Shown: positions 15,464 to 25,126 of the stretch, piece after piece
How the letters are laid out: every line of letters starts with the position of its first letter
How positions within the stretch are numbered: the first letter of the stretch is position 1
Origin: Bin87 sp964347975
GTDB taxonomy: Bacteria; Chloroflexota; Dehalococcoidia; Lucifugimonadales; UBA3495
NCBI GenBank assembly: GCA_964347975.1
Contig: CAYGAY010000001.1
Coordinates: forward strand, 465,613 to 529,612
Length of the DNA stretch: 64,000 bases
Direction: 5' to 3'
The notes under the pieces: generated by a model
Seen by the model: the letters and a program-made list of their open reading frames with translations, nothing else
What the model was told of the DNA's origin: nothing
Database searches by the model: none
Position numbers and translations under genes: made by a program

Positions 15464-16888
15464 TCAGCCAATCGGGCGGCTCGTAACCTCCCGGTCCACC
15501 TTGCGCGGGACCCACTGGCCGAACCCGGCCGGGGCCGTTAGGTGACCGTCTTCCACGGCCACCGTGCCGCGCATGATGGTCGTGACCGGCCAGCCCTCAA
15601 TCTCGAAGCCTTCCCAGATGCTGTAGTCGCTGATGTGGAAATCGTCCATGGTGAGGCGCTTTTTGATGGACGGGTCGATGAGAGTGATGTCGGCGTCGCT
15701 GCCGGGAGCCAGGGCGCCCTTGCGAGGATAGAGGCCCATGATGCGGGCGCAGTTGGCCGAGGTTACGTCAACGAAGCGTTGCAGGGACATTCCACGCTTG
15801 GATACGCCCTCGCTGTAGGTGATACCGACGCGGGTTTCGGCGCCGTTGTGGCCGCCGGTGACGTCGCGCACCGACTTGCCCTGGATCTTGAGGTTCCAGT
15901 CGGTACAGTACTCGTCGGTGGCCATGGTGTGCAGGCCGCCCCAGGCGATACCCTTCCAGAGCATGGCGGCGTCTTCCGGGGACTTGAGAGACGGGTAGGT
16001 GTGGTACTTCATCCCGTTCTCTTCCTTGTAGTTATTGGCGTTGAAGCACGCGTAGTTGTGCAGCGTTTCGCCGTAAGCGGGAACTCCCCGGTTGCGGGCT
16101 TCGCCGATGGCGTTGATGCCCTCCCGCGCGCTGACGTGGACGAAATAGACGGGCGCGCCGGTCCACTCGGCCACGCGCAGCACGCGACGGAAGGATACGT
16201 CCTCGGACTCGTTGCTGTGGACGAGGGGCATATTCCACCACTCGTTGCGCTCCTCGCGCTGGAGCTTTTCATACATGTACTGCACCATGTCATCGTCCTC
16301 CGAGTGGACGAGGAGCATGGCGTCGTTGCGTTGGATGACCTCCATCAGGTCGTGAAGGTGGCCCATGCCCACCTTGCGCGGTTCGCCGGACATTTCCGGC
16401 GGGCGGATGTTGGTGGTGAAAATCTTGACGCTGGCCCAGCCGCCTTCGATGTACTCGTGAAGTGATTCCAGGGTGCGCTGGGGTATCTCGCCCAGGAGCA
16501 TCAGGTGGTGGGCATAGTCAGCGTAGGAGTTGCCGCGCCAGGAGTTGTTGCGCTCTTGGATGGCTTCATCGATAGTATTGCCGGGATGGTGGATGGCGAA
16601 GTCCAGCAGGGTGGTGGTGCCGCCGAACAGGGCGGCGCGGCTGACTTGCTCCGGCGGAGCGGTACGCAGGTTGCCCGGCCCCATGATGGGAGCGTCGATG
16701 TGGGCATGGGGTTCGATGCCGCCGGGGACGACAATCTTTCCCGCAGCGTCAATGACCCGCCCAACGTCGTCCGTCATGGTATTGGGCGCGGTGATGGCGA
16801 CGATCTTCTCGCCCTGGATGCAAACGTCCCAGTCGCCTACGCCCCAAGGCGTGACCACCTGACCGCCGCGAATGATCAAGTCCAGCAT
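15464..16888 (-). CDS. Dihydropyrimidinase / D-hydantoinase-like cyclic amidohydrolase
   Basis: A 474-aa TIM-barrel amidohydrolase that hydrolyses cyclic amide (imide) bonds. All binuclear metal ligands are visible: H61 and H63 (EPHAHID), the carbamylated lysine K155 (WASVKIFTT), H195 (LLVHSEDDD), H251 (YFVHVSA) and D324 (ATDEYCTDW). The final strand VTTIMRGTVAVEDGHL is typical. D-hydantoinase, dihydropyrimidinase and phenylhydantoinase activities cannot be told apart by sequence alone. Confidence 0.9.
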   Translation of the reverse strand: MLDLIIRGGQVVTPWGVGDWDVCIQGEKIVAITAPNTMTDDVGRVIDAAGKIVVPGGIEPHAHIDAPIMGPGNLRTAPPEQVSRAALFGGTTTLLDFAIHHPGNTIDEAIQERNNSWRGNSYADYAHHLMLLGEIPQRTLESLHEYIEGGWASVKIFTTNIRPPEMSGEPRKVGMGHLHDLMEVIQRNDAMLLVHSEDDDMVQYMYEKLQREERNEWWNMPLVHSNESEDVSFRRVLRVAEWTGAPVYFVHVSAREGINAIGEARNRGVPAYGETLHNYACFNANNYKEENGMKYHTYPSLKSPEDAAMLWKGIAWGGLHTMATDEYCTDWNLKIQGKSVRDVTGGHNGAETRVGITYSEGVSKRGMSLQRFVDVTSANCARIMGLYPRKGALAPGSDADITLIDPSIKKRLTMDDFHISDYSIWEGFEIEGWPVTTIMRGTVAVEDGHLTAPAGFGQWVPRKVDREVTSRPIG

Positions 16889-17428
16889 AATTTAGATCCC
16901 TCCGGGTACGGCGTGAGCCGGCGGTATGCTGGCCCCGGCCGGTTTGGATGGGCGCAGTATAGCGTAAAACTGCCGACGCGATGCGCCCTTGCAATGTTGC
17001 TCGTCCTCCCTTGCCCCGTTGAGGTCAGGAAAGTGGCGAGCCTTATTTTTCGGAACTTCAGGGCAACGTTGGCAAGTTCAAAGGCTCACTGATACAATCG
17101 GGCCAACATAATCACAGCCCCCGACTACCGGCAATAGCCGGGGGAATTCCCGATAACAGGGCGTTATCAAATCCACATCATCGAAAAGCACGAGCGCCAG
17201 AAGGTAAAATGGCCCTTGATTGCACCCGCAACCTTTACGCAAACGCGCGCCACGTTGCCATAGCCGCCTGGGAGGGACGCCGGCGTCTTCATCGCCGGAT
17301 GTCGATATCCGCCGTTACCGGCGGTCCAGAGCGGATTGCGACGCCGTGACCGACGCCACCAATTGCCATCGCTGAACTGCCTAGCGTTGGTCAGCACGCC
17401 GGAGAGACCACCACAGGGGAAGAGTCTC
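16889..17428. other. Gene-poor gap
   Basis: About 540 nt between divergent genes. It contains some GC-rich short palindromes (for example around 17117-17145) but no ORF, RNA gene or convincing promoter that I can support. Confidence 0.4.
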
Positions 17429-18382
17429 ATGGGATTCAAGCTAGTAATCTGCCCGCCCAACTACCAGGATCACTGGCCAGAGCGGTTGCGTGAAGAAATA
17501 CCCGACATCGACGTTCAGGTATGCCCCACGGTGGGTGAGGCAATGGAGGTGATTGGCGATGCTGACGCGGCCTTCGGCGACGTAGCGCCCGAACTGCTGG
17601 AACGGGCTCACAACCTCAAGTGGATTGCCTGTCCCCAAGCCGGACCGCGCGCCGGGTATTACCACAAATCACTGATCGAAAGCGACGTGGTGGTCACCAA
17701 TACGCGGGAGATCTATAACGACCACATCAGCGCCCACATCATGTCGCTGCTGCTGGCCTTTGCCCGGGGATTGCAGGTGTACCTACCCCAGCAGGCGGCC
17801 GGAGTCTGGCGGCAGGGTTACGAGACCGTCTATCTGCCCGAGGCCACCGCAGTCGTCGTTGGTGTCGGAGGCATCGGCGGCGAAACGGCGCGACTGTGCG
17901 CGGAGTTTGGGATGACCGTGCTGGGTGTTGATCCCAGGCTGCCGGAACCTACGCAGGGAGTGTCGGAACTATACCAGCCCGGTGATCTGTTGACCGTGCT
18001 GCCGCGCGGTGATTTCGTCGTCGTAACCGTGCCGGAAACGCCCGAGACCCAGGGAATGTTTGGAGGGGCGCAGTTCCTGGCCATGAAAAACAGCAGCTTC
18101 TTCATCAACATTGGGAGGGGCGCTACCGTAATTCTCAACGATCTGGTGGACGCTCTCACGACGGGTGAAATCGCCGGCGCCGGGCTGGATGTGTTCCAGA
18201 TCGAGCCTTTGCCGGCGGGTCATCCACTGTGGAGCATGCCCAATGTGATCATCACGCCCCACGTAGCCGGCAACGGACCGTATCTCGACGACCGGCGCAC
18301 CGACCTCTTCATCGACAACTGCAAACGCTTCAACGAAGGACGGGAACTGCGCAACGTGGTAGACAAGGCCAATTGGTTCTGA
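17429..18382 (+). CDS. D-2-hydroxyacid dehydrogenase (NAD(P)-dependent)
   Basis: 317 aa. Rossmann motif GVGGIG at residues 145-150 with D168 at the end of the second strand (VLGVDPR), which favours NAD. The catalytic triad is complete: R230 (INIGRGA), E259 (FQIEPLPAGHPLW) and H278 (TPHVAG). It would reduce 2-ketoacids or oxidise D-2-hydroxyacids. The frame is open from 17336 but the protein clearly starts at ATG 17429 (MGFKLVICPP). It stands alone. Confidence 0.9.
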   Translation: MGFKLVICPPNYQDHWPERLREEIPDIDVQVCPTVGEAMEVIGDADAAFGDVAPELLERAHNLKWIACPQAGPRAGYYHKSLIESDVVVTNTREIYNDHISAHIMSLLLAFARGLQVYLPQQAAGVWRQGYETVYLPEATAVVVGVGGIGGETARLCAEFGMTVLGVDPRLPEPTQGVSELYQPGDLLTVLPRGDFVVVTVPETPETQGMFGGAQFLAMKNSSFFINIGRGATVILNDLVDALTTGEIAGAGLDVFQIEPLPAGHPLWSMPNVIITPHVAGNGPYLDDRRTDLFIDNCKRFNEGRELRNVVDKANWF

Positions 18383-18384
18383 TC

Positions 18385-18635
18385 CAGCGGTCCGGGCAAT
18401 GGGACTGACTATTGCGCCCACCACCGGGCCGACCGGGATGCCAACCATCAACCCCATAATGCTCCCGCCAACCACTCCGAACATGAAAGACCGCCGTTCC
18501 GGCGAGGGATTGTCAACTCTCAGCGCCAGGACAATCTCAAAGACCGTACCGTCAAATGCGCCAATCATCGCTCCGAAGTACCCCGGCCACCAAGCCCTCG
18601 ACTGCGCCGATGCTGATACAGGCCAGCGCAATCAT
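18385..18635 (-). pseudogene. Remnant of a small Gly-rich membrane protein, frameshifted
   Basis: One frame reads MIALACISIGAVEGLVAG from ATG 18635, then runs into a stop near 18552. The adjacent frame continues with GAMIGAFDGTVFEIVLAL, SFMFGVVGGSIMGLMVGI and PVGPVVGAIV, three hydrophobic Gly-rich segments. Joined, they give a plausible small multi-pass protein broken by a frameshift. The 3' part runs antisense into the dehydrogenase gene. It may be chance composition. Confidence 0.35.
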
Positions 18636-18682
18636 CTGATGATGCGCCTCCGTCCGCTCAGTGCAGATGGGCATATTGCATG

Positions 18683-18713
18683 CCGGGGCGAGTATTGCTC
18701 GCCCCGGCCTTTT
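18683..18713. terminator. Hairpin terminator
   Basis: Ten-base-pair stem CCGGGGCGAG (18683-18692) with CTCGCCCCGG (18698-18707), 5-nt loop, followed by CCTTTT. It lies just downstream of the Uma2 gene on the minus strand; the T run favours termination of plus-strand transcripts. Confidence 0.6.
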
Positions 18714-18774
18714 CGGATCAGTCTCCGGCGCCCGAATGACAATGACGGCCTGCCGGCGCCGGCATCGGATTGGC

Positions 18775-19569
18775 TCATTCCGACCGGCGACTTTCCAGTT
18801 CCTTCTCCAACTGACGGATGCGGGCTTCTGCGGCCAGGCGGGTGGTTCGCTCCTCATCCCGCTCGTACCGCGCAGCGTCCCGCTGGGCTTCGGCAGTCAG
18901 CCGGGCCGCTCTTTCCGCATCCCTATCATCTTCCAGTTCAGATGGATCCTGGAGAAATGACATCGTTTTCCAGTCGAAAAAGCTCAGCCGCCCCCGGTCC
19001 CAGCACAGCGACAGCTCCAGAACTTCACTGTAGCCCCACAGCATCCCGTCGGCGTCCGGCGTAACCTCAACCCGCTGGTACACGCCGTTGACCAGGCGGT
19101 CGCCGGCCAGTGGCGCGTCGTGGAAGTCGCCGCCGGTGTAGTCGAAGCGCCAGTATTCGGGGATGCCCAGCCGGGCGTAGTCATCGCGCTTGGTAGTGTA
19201 ATCGCGGCGGCCCGTGTGTTGCGACGCCACTTCCAGCACGAAGTGGGGCGGCTGGCCCACCCGGTCAATTTCGTAACCGTTGTTGCTGGACAGGGCGGCG
19301 CGGTCAACGCCAAAGGCGATGAGCATATCGGGATAAGGGGCGCTGGGCAGTTCGCTGCGGGTGGCGCAGACGTAGCCGTTGCCGCTAACCAGGGTGTCGG
19401 CATCGTCGCGCAGGGCGTTGAAGTAACGGGCCACGGTGTTCATTACGGCGCGGAGCTCGAAGTTGTCGGTTTGCCGCATATCGTTTTTCTGAGGCGGGTC
19501 GGGCAGAGCCGGGAGCCGGGCGTCGCCGCCGACGCCCGGCTGAGTGGTGGCAGTCTTTGGAGTAGTCAT
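18775..19569 (-). CDS. Uma2-family protein with C-terminal coiled coil
   Basis: A 264-aa Uma2 (DUF820) member. Core motifs: PYPDMLIAFGVD (acidic metal residue), FVLEVASQHTGRRD, KRDDYARLGIPEYWRFD. Residues from about 210 on are a charged coiled coil with repeated ERAARLTAEAQRDAA-like heptads, as in many Uma2 proteins. It resembles the third Uma2 gene (32658) more than the first, so the family here has at least two branches. Confidence 0.87.
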   Translation of the reverse strand: MTTPKTATTQPGVGGDARLPALPDPPQKNDMRQTDNFELRAVMNTVARYFNALRDDADTLVSGNGYVCATRSELPSAPYPDMLIAFGVDRAALSSNNGYEIDRVGQPPHFVLEVASQHTGRRDYTTKRDDYARLGIPEYWRFDYTGGDFHDAPLAGDRLVNGVYQRVEVTPDADGMLWGYSEVLELSLCWDRGRLSFFDWKTMSFLQDPSELEDDRDAERAARLTAEAQRDAARYERDEERTTRLAAEARIRQLEKELESRRSE

Positions 19570-19602
19570 GGTTGGCCGCTCCGTCCGGCGAAAGCCGTGG
19601 CG

Positions 19603-20592
19603 CTAGTTGGGCAACCACATCACCGAGGAGATTTCGCTGAACTCCCGGTCAAACTTGTTCCAGGACGCGCCGGCGTCGTCGGACTGGTACAGGTACCCAT
19701 AGCGGCTGCCGGCCAGCAGGAAGTTCGGGTTCTGGGGCTGCGAGTTGACTACCCACATGGCGGTATTGGGTTCCACGGGAAGGGGCAGGCTGTTCCAGGT
19801 TGCTCCGGCGTCGGTGGAGCGCATCACGACGCCCGTGGAGCCGGGCGTGGTGTCTCCAAAGGTGGTGAAGATGGTCTGGGGGTCATCGGCCTTCACCTTG
19901 ATGCCGCGGGGGTAACCCAGGGGGAAATTCTGACGCACGTTCAGGTTGCGCCAGGTGCCGCCGTCGTCCTCGGTCAGGAAAACGTCATCGTTGACCATCA
20001 CCACCACCCGGTGGGGCGGGCCGGAGGTCACGGTTACGTTGTGGATATCCAGGTTGGGGATGTCCTGGTGAGGGACGGTTTCCCAAGTGTCGCCGCCGTC
20101 GGAGCTGTGGCGCAAGCCGTCCACCTCGATACCGACCCAAACGCTGCTGCTATTGGTGGGGTCCACTGCGATGCCGGTGACGCGGGGCACGCCCACGGCG
20201 GGGCACTCGGCGGCGACCTCACAGGGGCGGAGTTCCCACGTCGCTCCGCCGTCGCGGGTGCGATAGATCTGGCACGGATCAGGAGTGCCGGTGCCGGCGA
20301 ACCCGACCTGAGGATTGTTCGGGTCAAAGGCGATGGCCCACACTGCGACGCCGTTCATAGGCGTGTCGATGGAACGCCAGGTATCGCCGTTGTCATCGCT
20401 GCGAATGATACCCCGGTCGCAGCCGGCCAGGACACTGCTGGTCGTGCCGGGTACGGGAGTGAGGCATCGCACGACCGCATCAGAGTGGATGCCCTGGGTA
20501 ATGCCCACGCGCCGCCACGACGCGCCGCTGTCAACGCTGCGCATTACGCCCTGCCCGGCGGTGCCGACGAGGATGGTGATTCCGTCTGCCAT
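19603..20592 (-). CDS. BNR/Asp-box repeat beta-propeller protein
   Basis: 329 aa with repeated Asp-box motifs (SVDSGASWRRV, SDDNGDTWRSI, TRDGGATWEL, SSDGGDTWETV, TEDDGGTWRNL, STDAGATWNSL, SDDAGASWNKF), that is a sialidase/VPS10-like propeller. It has no signal peptide and no sialidase catalytic residues that I can point to, so it is probably a scaffold or binding protein, not a glycosidase. A paralogue lies at 40369-41361. Confidence 0.85.
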   Translation of the reverse strand: MADGITILVGTAGQGVMRSVDSGASWRRVGITQGIHSDAVVRCLTPVPGTTSSVLAGCDRGIIRSDDNGDTWRSIDTPMNGVAVWAIAFDPNNPQVGFAGTGTPDPCQIYRTRDGGATWELRPCEVAAECPAVGVPRVTGIAVDPTNSSSVWVGIEVDGLRHSSDGGDTWETVPHQDIPNLDIHNVTVTSGPPHRVVVMVNDDVFLTEDDGGTWRNLNVRQNFPLGYPRGIKVKADDPQTIFTTFGDTTPGSTGVVMRSTDAGATWNSLPLPVEPNTAMWVVNSQPQNPNFLLAGSRYGYLYQSDDAGASWNKFDREFSEISSVMWLPN

Positions 20593-20700
20593 GGTAAAAC
20601 CTCCTTACTCGCGCCCGCTCCTCAGGTTTCAGGAAAGGGCGCACGTCACGGATACAGTATATTTGACGCCATAATAACGCCAGAGACCCGAACAATGCTA

Positions 20701-20729
20701 GCGGGGACGGCCGAATGAACCGTCCCCGC
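20701..20729. terminator. GC-rich hairpin after the MFS gene
   Basis: GCGGGGACGG (20701-20710) pairs perfectly with CCGTCCCCGC (20720-20729), loop 9 nt. It lies between the end of the MFS gene and the start of the BNR gene on the same strand. It has no T-tract. Confidence 0.5.
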
Positions 20730-20756
20730 CGATGCGCCGTTGTTGTTGATGCCGAA

Positions 20757-22292
20757 TCAGTTGCCATCGCCGGAACCGGGAGCCGGGGCCGGGGAACCGC
20801 CGGCCGGAGCGGGAGCGGGCTCCGCAGGGGCCGCCGCCGCGCCGGTGCGGAACTCGGGAGGCAGTTGCTCCTCCCAGTCGGGTAGCAGATGCTGGTGGGT
20901 GTCGGGCAAGCACAAGATGGCGATGACGCCGCCCAGGCTCATGAAGAAGGATAGCAGGATAGTCCAACAGTACGGGTTGTCGAGAATAACCGGGAAGCCC
21001 AGCTCGGTTACGCCGATGTATAGCCCGCTGCCCAACAGCGCTCCGCTGGCCATGCCCGCGCCGGCCCCCATCATCTGGAAACCGTAAGCACTGCCGATGG
21101 GAGCCCTGCCATAGTATTGGCGGTTGATGATGGGGAAGGCGGACATCTCGCCGCCGAAGCCGATGCCGAACAATACGGCGAAGACGTAGAACATCCACAG
21201 TTCGTTCGCGAACAGAAGGATCAGAACAGGCACGAATTGGAGGGTAAAGCAAGCGGCCATCACCCATTTGCTGCCCAGCAGGTCAGCCGCGATGGGTGCG
21301 CCAAATCGGGTTATGGTGCTGGTCAGGTGCATGGTGCCCGCGATAGTGATGCCGATGCCCGTGGCTCCAAGCAGGGCTTTGTCCACCCCCTGATACCCGT
21401 CTTCCGGCGCCAACAGGTCAACCACCATAACTTGGAGGAACATGATGATGATGGCGTGACCGGCACATCCCCAATAATGAATCCCAACCAGGTTCCAGAA
21501 GGTAGAAGTTTTGCGCGCCTGGCGCAGAAATACTCGGGCCCGCTCTTTGGCTCCCCTTCCGGTGGTGGGCGCGGCGCGTATCGGCTCGTTGGGGTCAGCG
21601 CCCAACTGTCGCATTCCCACGTCTTCCGGAGAGTTGTGAAAGAGGCGGGTCAACAGCAGGAGGACGGCGCCGCCCACAATGCCGGGAATCCAGAAAGCCA
21701 TTCTGATGCCAATGCTGTCGGCGCTGAATACCGGGAAGGCTTCAGCCCACCCCTCGCCCGGCCCCAGGGAGAAGAAGGCTACCAAACCCAGCATAATGGT
21801 TGGAACTATGACCGGCCCGACTCCCTGGGACGACTGGAGCAACCCCATGCCCAATCCCAGGTGACGCCGGAACCAGGAGGTTACAGACACCGTCAGAGGC
21901 ACCTGGAAAATTCCCATGGAGGCACTGAGCATCACGCCGAAGAAAAGGTAGAGATGCCACAGCTCGGTCATGAACCCCGCCAGCATCATGCTGACAATAT
22001 ACAGAGATGCGCCCAGCGTCAGCGTAAAGCGAGCTCCGTATCGATCGCCCAGCCACCCGGAGGGCGGGCCGAACATGCCGGACACCACCCATTGCAGGGA
22101 AAATGCGAACAGGATGAGGCCGGGACTCCAGCCAAACACCTCGGAAATGATGGGAACCAGCGCCGGAAAAGACATGCGGAACGATGACGACACCAGTCTC
22201 ATCAATGCCGTGATGAAGACGATCACCCAAGCATAGTGGATTGGGCGCCCGGCGAGGGCAAACTCCGCGGGCTTGAAATTGACTGCGGCCAT
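20757..22292 (-). CDS. MFS transporter (monocarboxylate / oxalate-formate antiporter-like)
   Basis: A 511-aa major facilitator with about 12 hydrophobic segments. WLGDRYGARFTLTLG after helix 2 is the MFS motif (G-D-R-x-G-x-R). The layout resembles the OFA/MCT group, which carries small organic acids. The C-terminal tail is Pro/Ala-rich and probably disordered. It is transcribed divergently from the copper ATPase gene. The substrate is unknown. Confidence 0.85.
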   Translation of the reverse strand: MAAVNFKPAEFALAGRPIHYAWVIVFITALMRLVSSSFRMSFPALVPIISEVFGWSPGLILFAFSLQWVVSGMFGPPSGWLGDRYGARFTLTLGASLYIVSMMLAGFMTELWHLYLFFGVMLSASMGIFQVPLTVSVTSWFRRHLGLGMGLLQSSQGVGPVIVPTIMLGLVAFFSLGPGEGWAEAFPVFSADSIGIRMAFWIPGIVGGAVLLLLTRLFHNSPEDVGMRQLGADPNEPIRAAPTTGRGAKERARVFLRQARKTSTFWNLVGIHYWGCAGHAIIIMFLQVMVVDLLAPEDGYQGVDKALLGATGIGITIAGTMHLTSTITRFGAPIAADLLGSKWVMAACFTLQFVPVLILLFANELWMFYVFAVLFGIGFGGEMSAFPIINRQYYGRAPIGSAYGFQMMGAGAGMASGALLGSGLYIGVTELGFPVILDNPYCWTILLSFFMSLGGVIAILCLPDTHQHLLPDWEEQLPPEFRTGAAAAPAEPAPAPAGGSPAPAPGSGDGN

Positions 22293-22374
22293 GGTCCTCT
22301 CCCTGAGTTGGGGCAGTATGCTCCCGATGTAAACGGCATGTCAAGGAAAAGGCCGCCGCATTATCATCCACTGC

Positions 22375-22380
22375 TATAAT
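22375..22380 (+). promoter_or_regulatory. -10 box upstream of the P-type ATPase
   Basis: A perfect TATAAT 39 nt before the ATG at 22419, in the divergent region with the MFS gene. There is no good -35 at 17 nt, so an activator (for example a copper-sensing MerR type) may be needed. I see no clear palindromic operator. Confidence 0.4.
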
Positions 22381-22418
22381 GTAGTCAGTTCGGTACGTAA
22401 TCCAGTCATTGCTCCAGT

Positions 22419-24728
<2,310 letters not shown>

Positions 24729-24813
24729 TCGGCAACGGTAACTTTGGGAACCCTAACCTCGTCCGGCTCTGTTACAATCGTCGTACACCATCGCTACAAG
24801 TTGGGAAACAATC

Positions 24814-25047
24814 ATGGCAACAGCAACCGACCCCATCTGCTTGATGCAAGTGGACATTGACAACCCCAATGGCGGCGCCAGTGAATACGAAGGGCAGACC
24901 TACTATTTCTGTGCGCCGGGCTGCCGGATCGCGTTTGAGCGTGACCCGGAAGGATGGGCCTTGGGACGCAACAAACCCATAGCTATGGAGGAACCACAGC
25001 CCCAACCGCTGACCATAGTGCGGCGGCTGTTCCGGCGAGGGAAATAG
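24814..25047 (+). CDS. YHS-domain protein
   Basis: 77 aa: DPICLMQVD at residues 6-14, then YEGQTYYFCAPGCRIAFERDPEGW, the standard YHS pattern with its cysteines. YHS domains are metal-binding modules, often fused to or beside copper ATPases. As it follows such an ATPase, it probably delivers or senses the metal. The basic C-terminus (IVRRLFRRGK) is extra. Confidence 0.85.
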   Translation: MATATDPICLMQVDIDNPNGGASEYEGQTYYFCAPGCRIAFERDPEGWALGRNKPIAMEEPQPQPLTIVRRLFRRGK

Positions 25048-25073
25048 ACGGTGGTTATACCGCGCAACGGGTC

Positions 25074-25096
25074 GGGGCGGGTTTGAAACCCGCCCC
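25074..25096. terminator. GGGGCGGGTTT palindrome between convergent genes
   Basis: A perfect inverted repeat, 11 bp each side of a central G, between the YHS gene and secA, which converge. It is probably a bidirectional terminator. Same family as 1123-1156 and 43578-43603. Confidence 0.65.
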
Positions 25097-25126
25097 CATG
25101 ACTTGTGCTTGGTTCGCAAGCCGACA

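Noticed and set aside
17395..17430. Sequence GGAGAGACCACCACAGGGGAAGAG before the dehydrogenase, like the start of a glycine riboswitch
   Set aside because: The conserved GCCGAAGGGGC core and the closing CTCTCAGG segment are missing and the ATG follows at once.
19120..20718. 532-codon plus-strand frame opposite the Uma2 and BNR genes
   Set aside because: It crosses two real minus-strand genes and has no domain; it reads as the antisense of Asp-box repeats.
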